Source: an uncultured Asticcacaulis sp. (GTDB taxonomy: Bacteria > Pseudomonadota > Alphaproteobacteria > Caulobacterales > Caulobacteraceae). Taken from it: a stretch of 64,000 bases of DNA. The notes beneath the pieces are model-generated. The model ran no database searches, was not told where the DNA came from, and was given only the letters and a program-made list of their open reading frames with translations. Location of the stretch: positions 1-64,000 of the forward strand of contig CAKZJB010000082.1 in NCBI GenBank assembly GCA_936940865.1, given 5' to 3'. Numbering within the stretch: the first letter of the stretch is position 1; the number at the start of each line of letters is the position of its first letter. Shown here in pieces: positions 9,806 to 19,683 of this stretch. A program made the translations under genes and the position numbers.

Positions 9806-10972
9806 TCAGCCTGCGCGTTCCTTGAGGAATTTTTCGCGCGCCGCCACGCCGGTGTCGGCGAAATCGGTGAAGACGCCATCCACGCCCATGCGGAAGACAT
9901 CGAGATATTCGGCGACCGCGTCGCCATTATAATATGGGTCGAGATAGGGCGCGTCGTTGCGCATGGTCCAGATATGGACCTTAAGCCCGCGCGCATGGGC
10001 ATTGTCGACGATCTCCTTGCGTACCACCGGTTGGGCCTTGCCGTCCGCACCCTTTTTGAAGGCCAGCAGATGGCGCTTCCACGGGGCGACGACCGCGGCG
10101 TATTTCGCCACCTCATCCAGGCCTTCCGGCGTCAGAAGGTCACCATAGGTCCCGGCCTTGCCCGCCAGCGTCCAGTCGTAAGGCCTGTCTGAAGGGGACT
10201 CGTACTGCATGGCGCCGGTGTCGGGGTCGGTGCCCGACCCATCGACCAGTTGCATCAGGCGGATGCCGGTCCTCGTCTTGAGATATTGCAGATTGCCCTG
10301 TTCGAACGACTGAATGAACACGGGCGACGACGCGCCTGTATAGCCCGCCTTCTTCAGCACATCGAGCAGGTGATCCTCGATGGGCAGGCCCAGCGACCGA
10401 TGGAAGCTCGGGAACTTGATCTCAGGATATATGCCGACCGTGCGGCCGGCTTTTTGGGCGCCGGCCTGGACGATATCGATCATCTCTTCCAGGGTCAGGA
10501 TCGGGTACTGGCCGTCGCGGCTGTGGTCGCGGCCCGGCATGACCTGTTTGCAACGCAGGGTCTTGAGTTCGGCCAGCGTAAAGTCGGCGACGAAGAAGTC
10601 GGTGATCTCCAAACCGCCGGCGAATTTCACCGTGCGTTTGCGCGAGGCGAATTCCGGATGCGCCAGGATGTCGGTCGAATCGGTCAGGACCGGATCGTGG
10701 CGCGTCACCAGGTGTCCGTCCTTCGTCGCCACCACGTCGGGTTCGACGAAATCGGCGCCCAGCCGGATCGCTTCTTCGTATGACCCTTGCGTGTGCTCGG
10801 GCATGTAGCCGGGTGCGCCGCGGTGACCGATGATCAGCGGCGATTTGAATGGGTCTGCGGCAGCGGCATGGCTCATGCGGGCGGCGGCCAAGGGGCTCAA
10901 CGAAAGGGCTGCAAGCGACGCCGCACCGGTAAAGAAACCGCGACGGCCGATGGAGGAAGCGTGTGTCATCAT
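9806..10972 (-). CDS. glpQ: glycerophosphodiester phosphodiesterase, Tat-exported
   Basis: IGHRGAPGYMPEHTQGSYEEAIRLGADFVEPDVVATKDGHLVTRHDPVL; RRGFFTG Tat motif. Confidence 0.92.
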   Translation of the reverse strand: MMTHASSIGRRGFFTGAASLAALSLSPLAAARMSHAAAADPFKSPLIIGHRGAPGYMPEHTQGSYEEAIRLGADFVEPDVVATKDGHLVTRHDPVLTDSTDILAHPEFASRKRTVKFAGGLEITDFFVADFTLAELKTLRCKQVMPGRDHSRDGQYPILTLEEMIDIVQAGAQKAGRTVGIYPEIKFPSFHRSLGLPIEDHLLDVLKKAGYTGASSPVFIQSFEQGNLQYLKTRTGIRLMQLVDGSGTDPDTGAMQYESPSDRPYDWTLAGKAGTYGDLLTPEGLDEVAKYAAVVAPWKRHLLAFKKGADGKAQPVVRKEIVDNAHARGLKVHIWTMRNDAPYLDPYYNGDAVAEYLDVFRMGVDGVFTDFADTGVAAREKFLKERAG

Positions 10973-10994
10973 GCCTGCGGCATAGCGGTAATTC

Positions 10995-11023
10995 AAGACA
11001 GTTTGACCAAGCTTCCGCGACAG
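10995..11023 (-). promoter_or_regulatory. Candidate Pho-box-like array upstream of the GDPD gene
   Basis: Minus strand CTGTCGC-N4-GCTTGGT-N4-CTGTCTT, 11-bp period; shares TGTCGCnnAAGCTTGGnnnnACTG with the TonB receptor upstream region. Confidence 0.5.
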
Positions 11024-11329
11024 CAATATGTCACGAAAATCCTTTCTCCATAAGGGAATTGTTGCAGAATCCGTCCGTCCTGATCCCGACCTTCAAGCTG
11101 CACGCCGGCGACCGCTTTTGAATGGCCATTTTCAGGCAAGCCGGGCCGGAGACGCTCAGCCTCCGCTGGCGACAGGGGGAACCTGTCGAGACGGTCTTGC
11201 CGGCATTTATCCATTCGGGGTGCAATCGATCCAGGCGCTTCAGAGCGTTTTCGACAAGATCGCCCACTGTTGGAAGGCATGGCATCCTGAAGGTCTGGTC
11301 CAATGGCAAAGCCGGTTAGGGCACTGATG

Positions 11330-11554
11330 TATACGAAGGTATATCGGCGCGGTTCGTCCTTGACTTGGTTATACCGCGGCCTCTAAGGGGCGATTGTCGG
11401 GGGCGCACAACGCCACCTGACACTTTCAAGGAACTCCAAACCCTCATGTCCGGCGACAGTAGTCGATCACGTCAGCCGCAACGGGCACGACAGTAGGCCT
11501 TCCACCGCTGGCTTACCTGTCGCCCCCGAACCGGCGTCAACGTCAAGGTAAGCC
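11330..11554 (+). promoter_or_regulatory. Operator/promoter and structured 5' leader of the ABC transporter operon
   Basis: TATAC-GAAG-GTATA (11330-11343), TTGACT (11360-11365), CTCTAAGGGG (11381-11390); TGGCTTACCT (11509-11518) complements AGGTAAGCCA (11546-11555) at the SD/start; related to 19684-19850. Confidence 0.55.
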
Positions 11555-13309
11555 ATGGTCTTCTTTCTCGAGGATGCCAAGGGTGCGCGCCCGCTTGCGC
11601 GTTTCCTGCCCGGAAACATCCGGTTCGCGTGGGCGGATGTCGCCGCGTTCATCCTGCTCGCCGGTGTCTCGGTGCTCGTCTTTCACGGTGCGGAACAGAT
11701 GGGGCTGCCGCTGTCCCAACTGCAGACATCCCCGATCAGTCTCGATCCCGTCCATCTGCCGGAATACGCCCTTCGCACGACGTTGCGGATGTTCGCGGCC
11801 CTTGGCGCCTCGCTGATGTTTACATTTGTCGTGGCGACGCTGGCAGCGCGCAGCCGCAAGGCAGAGATGATCATCGTGCCGGCGCTCGACATCCTGCAAT
11901 CGGTGCCGGTCCTGGGGTTTCTGACCTTTACCGTGACCATGTTCATGGGGCTGTTTCCAGGCAGCCAGTTGGGCGCCGAATGCGCGGCCATATTCGCCAT
12001 CTTCACCGCCCAGGCCTGGAACATGGCCTTCAGCTTCTATCAAAGCCTGAAGACGCTCCCCAGCGATCTTGACGAGGTCACCCGCAATTTCGGCTTTTCG
12101 CCCTGGCGCCGCTTTATCCGACTTGAACTGCCGTTTGCTACACCGAGCCTGGTGTGGAACATGATGATGTCGATGTCGGGCGGCTGGTTCTTCGTCGTCG
12201 CGTCCGAAGCCATCACCGTCGGCCACACGTCGATCGCCTTGCCAGGCATCGGCTCATGGCTGGCGCTCGCGATCCAGCATCAGGACATGGGTGCCGTGAC
12301 CTGGGGCGTCACTGCCATGGCCATCGTCATCCTGCTCTACGATCAGTTCTTCTTCCGCCCGGTCATCGCCTGGGCCGACAAGTTCCGTTTTGAGCAAACC
12401 GCCTCGCAGGAAACACCGAAGTCGTGGCTGTATGACCTCATTCACCGCACGCGCTTCCTGCGCCGGGCGTTCAGCCTCCTGACCGTACCCGTAAAGAAGC
12501 TGGCCGCTATCAAATGGTCGAAGCTGCCGCCGGCGCCGGAGGTGCGCATTCCGGCAGAAGCCAATCGCGCCATCGACATCCTGTGGATCGTGCTGGTGGT
12601 TGCCGCCTGCGCCTTCAGTGTGTGGGAACTGGTCCACTACATTGCGAGGAGCCTGACCTGGGGTGACCTCCGCGCGGTCGCCGCCATGGGCCTGGCCACC
12701 CTGGTCCGCGTGGCGATCCTGATCGCCCTGGCCAGCGTGATCTGGGTGCCGATAGGCGTATGGATCGGATTGCGCCCGGCCTGGGCCGAGCGGCTGCAAC
12801 CGGTCGCCCAGTTCCTGGCCGCCTTTCCGGCCAATGTCCTGTTTCCCGTGGTCGCCATGATCATCGTCGGGCTGAGGCTCGATCCGAACATCTGGCTGTC
12901 GCCGCTGATGATCCTCGGCACCCAGTGGTACATCCTGTTCAATGTCATCGCCGGAGCCAGCGCCATTCCGGGCGACATGAAGGAAGTGTCGCGCATGTTC
13001 GGTCTGAAGGGCTGGCAGTGGTGGCGCCAGGTCGCGCTGCCGGCGGTCTTTCCTTATTATGTCACCGGCGCTCTGACGGCATCCGGCGGCTCGTGGAACG
13101 CCTCGATCGTCGCGGAGGCCGTCGATTGGGGCCGGACGCACCTGGAGGCTTTCGGGCTCGGCGCCTACATCGCCCGCGCCACGGCGGCCGGCAATTATCC
13201 CCGCGTCGCACTCGGCATCGCCGTCATGAGCATCTTCGTCATCGGTTTCAACCGCACGGTCTGGCGGCCGCTCTACGGCTATGCCGAACGCCGCCTGCGC
13301 ATCAATTAA
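11555..13309 (+). CDS. ABC transporter permease with two fused permease domains
   Basis: 584 aa; two copies of BPD-type permease region (FGFSPWRRFIRLELPFATPSLVWN; FGLKGWQWWRQVALPAVFPYYVTGALTASGGSWNASIVAE). Confidence 0.88.
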   Translation: MVFFLEDAKGARPLARFLPGNIRFAWADVAAFILLAGVSVLVFHGAEQMGLPLSQLQTSPISLDPVHLPEYALRTTLRMFAALGASLMFTFVVATLAARSRKAEMIIVPALDILQSVPVLGFLTFTVTMFMGLFPGSQLGAECAAIFAIFTAQAWNMAFSFYQSLKTLPSDLDEVTRNFGFSPWRRFIRLELPFATPSLVWNMMMSMSGGWFFVVASEAITVGHTSIALPGIGSWLALAIQHQDMGAVTWGVTAMAIVILLYDQFFFRPVIAWADKFRFEQTASQETPKSWLYDLIHRTRFLRRAFSLLTVPVKKLAAIKWSKLPPAPEVRIPAEANRAIDILWIVLVVAACAFSVWELVHYIARSLTWGDLRAVAAMGLATLVRVAILIALASVIWVPIGVWIGLRPAWAERLQPVAQFLAAFPANVLFPVVAMIIVGLRLDPNIWLSPLMILGTQWYILFNVIAGASAIPGDMKEVSRMFGLKGWQWWRQVALPAVFPYYVTGALTASGGSWNASIVAEAVDWGRTHLEAFGLGAYIARATAAGNYPRVALGIAVMSIFVIGFNRTVWRPLYGYAERRLRIN

Positions 13310-13321
13310 GGGAGACAGACC

Positions 13322-14629
13322 ATGCCCCTCGATCTCCAACCCCGCACACTGTGCGATGTCCGCAAGGTCCGTCACGTCTATGGCAAGTCCGGCGGCAAGG
13401 ACCTGCTGGTGCTCGACGATGTCAATCTGACGCTCAAGGAAAACGAGATCGTCGGCCTGCTGGGGCGCTCGGGCTCCGGCAAGTCGACCCTGCTGCGCTC
13501 GATCGCCGGCCTGATCAAGCCGACCGAGGGCATGGTTGGTTTTCCGCATCCGATCGGCGAGAAATCGGCGACCGTCTCCATGGTCTTCCAGACCTTTGCT
13601 CTCTTTCCCTGGCTGACCGTTCTGGAAAATGTCGAGGTCGGTCTGGAAGCACAAAGGGTCGATAAGGAAACCCGGCGCAAGAAAGCCCTGGCGGCCATCG
13701 ACCTGATCGGCCTTGACGGCTTCGAAAATGCTTATCCCAAGGAGTTGTCGGGCGGCATGCGGCAGCGCGTCGGCCTGGCGCGTGCCCTGGTGGTCGATCC
13801 GTCGATTCTGCTGATGGACGAGCCGTTTTCCGCGCTCGACGTGTTGACCGCCGAGACCCTGCGGACCGACCTGCTCGACCTGTGGTACGAAGGCCGGATG
13901 CCGATCAAGTCTATCCTGATCGTCACCCACAATATCGAGGAAGCGGTTCTGCTTTGCGACCGCATCCTGGTCTTTTCATCAAATCCGGGCCGCATCGTCG
14001 CGGAAATCAAGGTCGACATGCCGCAGCCGCGCAACCGCCAGGCGCCGGCCTTCCGGGCGATGGTCGACGACATCTATCGGCGCATGACGCAGAAGAAGGC
14101 GGGGGACCAGCCGAAAGACGGCTTGTTCCCGGGGATGGGCATCGGCATGGCCCTGCCGCAGGTTTCCACCAATACGCTGGCCGGCCTTATGGAGGCCGTC
14201 GCGGCCCCTCCCTATGAGGGCACCGCCGATCTGGCGGCGCTGGCGCACGAGACACAGTACGAAGCCGACGAGCTCTTCCCGGTCGCCGAAGTGCTGCAAC
14301 TGTTCCGTTTTGCCGAGTTGGAAGGCGGGCAACTGACGCTGACTCCGGAGGCGCGTCGCTTTGTCGACGCCGACGTGGATGGCCGCAAGCGCCTGTTTGC
14401 CCAGCATTTCCTGAACTATGTGCCCCTCGCGGCCCATATCCGCCGCGTGCTCGACGACCGGCCCGGCAAGGTCGCGCCCGCCAGACGCTTCCGGGATGAG
14501 ATCGAGGACCTGATGTCCGAGGACTACGCGGAGCAGACACTGAAGACGATCATCCAGTGGGGCCGGTATGCGGAAGTCTTTGCCTTTGACGAGGCGGCCG
14601 ACCAGTTCAGTCTGGAAAACCCGGAATAG
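13322..14629 (+). CDS. ABC transporter ATP-binding protein with C-terminal AAA-associated-type domain
   Basis: Walker A GRSGSGKST, signature LSGGMRQRVGLARAL, Walker B ILLMDEPFSALD, plus about 180 aa C-terminal extension. Confidence 0.88.
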   Translation: MPLDLQPRTLCDVRKVRHVYGKSGGKDLLVLDDVNLTLKENEIVGLLGRSGSGKSTLLRSIAGLIKPTEGMVGFPHPIGEKSATVSMVFQTFALFPWLTVLENVEVGLEAQRVDKETRRKKALAAIDLIGLDGFENAYPKELSGGMRQRVGLARALVVDPSILLMDEPFSALDVLTAETLRTDLLDLWYEGRMPIKSILIVTHNIEEAVLLCDRILVFSSNPGRIVAEIKVDMPQPRNRQAPAFRAMVDDIYRRMTQKKAGDQPKDGLFPGMGIGMALPQVSTNTLAGLMEAVAAPPYEGTADLAALAHETQYEADELFPVAEVLQLFRFAELEGGQLTLTPEARRFVDADVDGRKRLFAQHFLNYVPLAAHIRRVLDDRPGKVAPARRFRDEIEDLMSEDYAEQTLKTIIQWGRYAEVFAFDEAADQFSLENPE

Positions 14630-14733
14630 CCCGTCCGGTTCCACGCCATTCAACTGTAAAACTCGGACGATGAACCCTCCTGCACCTGGATAGGGCAAGG
14701 ATGAGGCGCGTCATATCAGAGCCGGAGGCTGCC

Positions 14734-15882
14734 ATGGATGTTCACCCTGCCATCGCCCATCGCGTAATTACCGGAGTCGCTCTGGTAATGTCTGGCGGCT
14801 TTGCCATCACTGGCGACGCGAGGGCTGACGACGGCATTTTTTCGGTTACTCCCGCCCTCACGATAGACGTGCTCGACAATATGTCGGGCGGGCGCCGGAC
14901 GGGGGCAAGGACGATGTACAACCTCGACCTGACCGCCTCCTGGAAGGGGGAAAGAGGTTGGGAGGCGTGGGGCTATGTCCTGGTCGATGGCAATGGTGGG
15001 TTTTCCAATCGGTACAGTGGTGATCTGCAAACCTTGTCCAACATCGACGCCGTTCCGGCAACGCGGTTGTTCGAGGCATGGGCACGATATACGTCAGCCG
15101 ATACCCGGTGGCGAACGACGCTCGGCGTCATCAATCTGAACGCCGTCTTCGATACTCAACCTGTCGGTGGGGTGTTCCTGAATTCCTCGGACGGGATCGG
15201 TCCGGACTATTCGCAATCCGGGCCGCCCATCTTTCCAGTGACAGGGTTGGGCGCCGTCGCCGAATGGCGAATGACCTGGCGCACGACATTGCGCGCAAGC
15301 GTTTCCGATGGTGTTCCCGGAGATCCCGAACATCCCAAGGCGTTCGCGGCCTTGCACCTTCGCAAGGCCGAAGGATTGCATCGGGTTGTCGAGCTGGAGC
15401 ACCATTTCGACAACGGTTTCCTGAAGCTTGGTCATTGGGACTATACAGTCGCCGGCGAGCGCTGGAACGACAAAGGCCCGGGCATCAGACAGGGAAGCTA
15501 TGCGCAGTTTGGGTGGTACCTGATCAAAGAGGTCGCTGATGCCAGTCAGGGATTGCAGGGCTGGGTACGCGTAGGCAATGCCAACGGCGATGTGTTCAAA
15601 CTCGACCAGTATGTCGGCGGGGGGCTCGTCTACACCGGATTTTTTGCCGGACACGACAACGACCAGATGGGATTGGCCGTAATGCAGGCGCGCCTGGGCC
15701 AGCCCTATCGTGCCTTCGCGGGCGCGCCGCGCGCAACTGAGACTGCCGTCGAAATGACCTACAAAATGGTGGTCGGCGACCACGTCATCGTTCAGCCGGA
15801 CATGCAATATATCCGCAATCCCGGCGGCGAAGGCGCGTTGAAGGATGCGCTTGTCCTTGGCGTACGCCTGCGCGTCCAGTGA
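14734..15882 (+). CDS. OprB-like outer membrane porin
   Basis: Signal peptide, beta-barrel pattern, GWEAWGYVLVDGNGGFS..., FFAGHDNDQMGLAV typical of the OprB family. Confidence 0.7.
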   Translation: MDVHPAIAHRVITGVALVMSGGFAITGDARADDGIFSVTPALTIDVLDNMSGGRRTGARTMYNLDLTASWKGERGWEAWGYVLVDGNGGFSNRYSGDLQTLSNIDAVPATRLFEAWARYTSADTRWRTTLGVINLNAVFDTQPVGGVFLNSSDGIGPDYSQSGPPIFPVTGLGAVAEWRMTWRTTLRASVSDGVPGDPEHPKAFAALHLRKAEGLHRVVELEHHFDNGFLKLGHWDYTVAGERWNDKGPGIRQGSYAQFGWYLIKEVADASQGLQGWVRVGNANGDVFKLDQYVGGGLVYTGFFAGHDNDQMGLAVMQARLGQPYRAFAGAPRATETAVEMTYKMVVGDHVIVQPDMQYIRNPGGEGALKDALVLGVRLRVQ

Positions 15883-15885
15883 CGA

Positions 15886-16818
15886 TTATTTATATGATTT
15901 GTCAGGGAGGTGCAGATGCGCATCAGCGTCCGCCAACCCAAGGGAAAGCTGTACCTGGAGCCGTTCGCGCAGACCCTGACTGCATGGCGTCAACGGCAAC
16001 CGCAGGCCGTCCTCCAACACCCCGCGCAAAGCCAGCGCGGCTTTGACCGGCGCGGGATTAGGCTCATCGAACAAGAGCTCCGTCAACGGCAGGAGATGCG
16101 ACCAGATAGCCTCCGATGCGCCGCCGCGGTCATGACGAACGGCTTCGTATAGCGCGACGAAGGCTTCGGGGACAACATTGGCCGATGCGCCGACAACGCC
16201 CTCGACGCCAAGCTTCAGCGCACTCAGCGACCACGCATCATCGCCACAGAAGACCGATAGGCCGGGAATGTCGATCAAATCCTTCAGCCGCCGGGCCGAC
16301 AGACCACAGGCCTTGATCGCCGGGAAACAGCCGCTGGCGGCAAGTTTGGCGATAAATTCGGTCCGTAGCGTCACACCGGTGCGCGCGGGAATATCGTAGA
16401 GCATGACGGGCGTATCGCAGGCTTCAGCGATCGTCATGAAATGCCGGTGCAATCCCTCCTCGGAGGGGCGGACATAGGCCGGTGCGGGTAACAGGTGGCC
16501 TGTGACGGGCCATTGCCCGATCTCGCGCCGTTCAGCGATCATTTTCGCCGTGTTCGAACCTTCAAGAGCCAGGACGATCGGTAGATCACCAGCGGCGGCC
16601 GTGAAAACGGTATCAAGGAAACGCGCTTTTTCATAAGCCGAAAGCGCCGGGCCTTCGCCCGTGGTGCCGCAAGCCACCAGACCGTGAACACCACTGCGGC
16701 AAAGACCGCGGACAAGGTTAGCGGCAGCGCCATGATCGATTTCTCCATGACTGAAAGGTGTAACAATCGGAACCCAGATGCCGGGCCGAAAGGGCTTAGA
16801 GGCAGGGGCGGCATTCAT
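15886..16818 (-). CDS. dihydrodipicolinate synthase (DapA) family protein
   Basis: GIWVPIVTPFSHGEIDHGAAANLVRGLCRSGVHGLVACGTTGEGPALS; YDIPARTGV; FCGDDAWSLSALKLGVEGVVGASANVVPE. Confidence 0.9.
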   Translation of the reverse strand: MNAAPASKPFRPGIWVPIVTPFSHGEIDHGAAANLVRGLCRSGVHGLVACGTTGEGPALSAYEKARFLDTVFTAAAGDLPIVLALEGSNTAKMIAERREIGQWPVTGHLLPAPAYVRPSEEGLHRHFMTIAEACDTPVMLYDIPARTGVTLRTEFIAKLAASGCFPAIKACGLSARRLKDLIDIPGLSVFCGDDAWSLSALKLGVEGVVGASANVVPEAFVALYEAVRHDRGGASEAIWSHLLPLTELLFDEPNPAPVKAALALRGVLEDGLRLPLTPCSQGLRERLQVQLSLGLADADAHLHLPDKSYK

Positions 16819-16820
16819 GA

Positions 16821-17108
16821 TCAGGCCGCCTGTTGGCAGGGCGCGCCTAACGGCTCCCACTGCAGAGCCCTGACCGCGCCGAACTCGGCGGCCGGCAGGC
16901 CGGAGATCAAGGCATGGATCGCCAGGCCGTAGGCGATGGCGGCGACCGTCACCCAAAGGCGGGCTTCGTGATGATCCGGAAGGAGTTCCAGCGCGATGGA
17001 CTGGATCTTCGCGCCGCACTCGGCACGAAGGAGCGATTGCGCCTGCTGGCTCAGGTCTTCGCTAATGGTGACGGGAAAGCGGACAATACTGGAAGGATCT
17101 TCTGACAT
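16821..17108 (-). CDS. hypothetical protein (95 aa)
   Basis: Ends directly before the DapA-family gene on the same strand. Confidence 0.5.
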   Translation of the reverse strand: MSEDPSSIVRFPVTISEDLSQQAQSLLRAECGAKIQSIALELLPDHHEARLWVTVAAIAYGLAIHALISGLPAAEFGAVRALQWEPLGAPCQQAA

Positions 17109-17355
17109 TGCAAACCATCCTGAAAGGACGGCATCTTCCTACCAGGAAGGGCGTATAGCGGGTGTATGAAGTCGTGAAGCGGCCGTATCGTTTTCGTATA
17201 GGCTTCCGGACAACGATTTTGAACGGTGCACGGAGAGCGGATAGGTTTCAGAATTTGGAAATGAGCGCCGTACGATTGATCTGAATCGGTGCAAGTCGGT
17301 ATAGAGTGGATTGCGCTCTTGAAGGCGATCTCTCCAAGCATAATCCGTTGAGGCC

Positions 17356-18324
17356 ATGACTGTAATTGCCGCTTTCCTTTACCGCAATGGCCAGCGTGTC
17401 CGTGAAATCGCTATCGACGAAACGGTCGAATGCCCCCAAGACAAATCCGAATTCGTATGGATCGGCATAGCCGACCCGACCGAAGCGGAAATGCAGACTC
17501 TGAAAGACACCTACGGCCTGCATCCTTTAGCCGTCGAGGATGCGCTCAAGGCGAGGCAATTGCCGAAAATCGATATTTACGGCGATCAGCTATTCGTCGT
17601 CGCCCGTACAGCCCGTCTCGAGGACGGCAAGATAGCGTACGGCCAGACGGCCATGTTCGTCGGACACAGCCATATCATCAGCGTCCGCCTTGGTTCGGCG
17701 CGCGGCCATACCGGACTCCGCCGGGAACTGGAGGCCAACCCCACGCAGTTGAGCCACGGGGTCGACTACGTCCTTCACGCCATTCTCGACTTCATCGTCG
17801 ATGGGTACCTGCCGATTGTTGAAAACATCGAGGAGGAGGTGCTGGAGATGGAGCAGCGCACGGTCGATAATTTCCTGGGCCGAAGCGAGATTACGCGTAT
17901 TTTTGGTCTCAGGCGCGAACTGATCCGCTTCCAACACGTCCTGGCTCCGATGAGCGAAGTCGCCAATAAACTGGTTCGTGCCGACCTGCCGGGGATCGAT
18001 GCGGAAGTGCGACCCTATTTCAACGACGTCCTCGATCACGTGCGGCGCGTGCAGGCCATGGTCGACGACCTGCGCGAAGTGCTGGCCTCGGTGTTTGAGT
18101 TCAGCAACCTGCTGGAACAGCAGCGAACGGGCGCCATCACCCGCCAGCTGGCGGCCTGGGCTGCCATCCTGGCAGTACCCACGGCGATAGCCGGCATCTA
18201 TGGCATGAATTTCGAGCATATGCCGGAACTGAAAACGACTTACGGCTACTTCGTCGTGCTGGCTGTGATCCTCGTGATCTGCGCCCTCCTGTACGTGCGA
18301 TTTAAGCGCCTGCGCTGGTTGTAG
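17356..18324 (+). CDS. corA: CorA family magnesium/divalent cation transporter
   Basis: 322 aa; C-terminal YGMNFEHMPEL (GMN motif) with two TM helices. Confidence 0.95.
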   Translation: MTVIAAFLYRNGQRVREIAIDETVECPQDKSEFVWIGIADPTEAEMQTLKDTYGLHPLAVEDALKARQLPKIDIYGDQLFVVARTARLEDGKIAYGQTAMFVGHSHIISVRLGSARGHTGLRRELEANPTQLSHGVDYVLHAILDFIVDGYLPIVENIEEEVLEMEQRTVDNFLGRSEITRIFGLRRELIRFQHVLAPMSEVANKLVRADLPGIDAEVRPYFNDVLDHVRRVQAMVDDLREVLASVFEFSNLLEQQRTGAITRQLAAWAAILAVPTAIAGIYGMNFEHMPELKTTYGYFVVLAVILVICALLYVRFKRLRWL

Positions 18325-18329
18325 GCAGC

Positions 18330-19571
18330 ATGGTCCAAATGCCCCGTTCGCAGATATCCGTAACCGAGCTATCGTATTCGGATGAACTGCTGGGCAAGGT
18401 CGCTCTGCCCGGTTGCGATTTAACCATCAGCCGCGGCATTGGTTCAGGCCTGACACGACGCGTGGGCGATCCACCGAACAAATTTTGGGCCATCGGCGAC
18501 CGCGGCCCAAATTTCAAGCTTCTCTTTGGCATCAAGCATGGCTTGTCGCTTCCGGATACCCTGGCCGACGTCGAAGGCGCAAAATTTATGCCGGCGCTCG
18601 CATTCGGGCCGGCTATAGCGGAACTGAACCTGCAGGATGGCGTCGTCACCTGTGTGCACAGCCAGGATTTATGCGACAAGGACGGCCAGCCCATTACCGG
18701 CCTTCCGCCAGCGAACGGACTGGGTGAAATCGCCGTGAACCTGGACGGCACACTGATACCGCCCAACCCGTCGGGCGTGGATAGCGAAGGCATCGCCGCC
18801 ATGGCTGACGGAACCTTCTGGGTGGCGGACGAATATGGTCCGTCGCTTTTGCACGTCGCTTCAAACGGGACCGTTCTTGTTCGATGGGTGCCAGCTGGCC
18901 TTGGGCGGCTATTCGACGGTGCGGGATATCCAATCAAAGAGTCTCTACCCGCGATCGCCGCGTCCAGGCAGTTCAACAGAGGATTTGAAACCGTAGCGCT
19001 CTCGGCTGACGAGAAGTGGCTATATGTCGCGTTTCAAAGCCCACTGGCCCATCCGGACGAAGCCACGCATCGTCAGGGCCGCCACGTCCGTATCTGGAAG
19101 ATGGACGCGCTAACCGGCGAGATAACGGCTCAATTTCTTTATCCGTTGGACGGGGCCGACAGCTTTCGGCGCGACAATGCGCTCGGCGCATTTCATGGTT
19201 CTGACATCAAGGTGAGTGAACTTGTCCTGCTTGAGCCGGAGCGTCTCCTGATCCTTGAACGGGGCTCGGCGACCAGCAAGCTCTACACGGTTACGCTGAA
19301 TGCGGAATGTGCCGTCGACGAATGTCACATGAAAAGCGAAACGCGGCCGACGCTGGAAGAATTGAGTGCCGCCGGACAGGTCGGAATCTCTGTTCCGCAA
19401 CTCCGCAAAACCCTCTTGTTGAACTCAGACGATTTTCCCGAGATCGGCGCCGACCTCGAGGGCATTGTCGCGCTCACGCCCCGCACGCTTCTCCTTGTCA
19501 ACGACAATGACTTCGGCGTTGAAGGCGCCAGCACACGCTTCTGGCGCGTGGATTTTGCGGCCGACCTATGA
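18330..19571 (+). CDS. esterase-like activity of phytase family protein
   Basis: ISRGIGSGLTRRVGDPPNKFWAIGDRGPNF; VDSEGIAAMADGTFWVADEYGPSLLHV; LEGIVALTPRTLLLVNDNDFG. Confidence 0.8.
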   Translation: MVQMPRSQISVTELSYSDELLGKVALPGCDLTISRGIGSGLTRRVGDPPNKFWAIGDRGPNFKLLFGIKHGLSLPDTLADVEGAKFMPALAFGPAIAELNLQDGVVTCVHSQDLCDKDGQPITGLPPANGLGEIAVNLDGTLIPPNPSGVDSEGIAAMADGTFWVADEYGPSLLHVASNGTVLVRWVPAGLGRLFDGAGYPIKESLPAIAASRQFNRGFETVALSADEKWLYVAFQSPLAHPDEATHRQGRHVRIWKMDALTGEITAQFLYPLDGADSFRRDNALGAFHGSDIKVSELVLLEPERLLILERGSATSKLYTVTLNAECAVDECHMKSETRPTLEELSAAGQVGISVPQLRKTLLLNSDDFPEIGADLEGIVALTPRTLLLVNDNDFGVEGASTRFWRVDFAADL

Positions 19572-19683
19572 TCCGCTGGCAGGATCGCCGCCCAGCATTG
19601 TTTCGCCTGAACCGTCATATTCCAATTCGGGGCTTCACTACGGCGTAACTGCAAATCGGCAAGTCAAGCCGATTTCTCGCGTA

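Noticed and set aside
11381-11554. Assignment of the ABC leader to M-box, yybP-ykoY, cobalamin, Moco or guanidine riboswitches
   Set aside because: The hallmark conserved segments I know for those classes (for example GGGGAGUAG for yybP-ykoY, GUUAGGUGAGGCUCC for M-box) are not present; only a covariance-model search could exclude this fully.
12254-13930. 558-aa minus-strand ORF across the ABC permease/ATPase
   Set aside because: D/Q/H/R-rich shadow translation of genuine plus-strand ABC genes.
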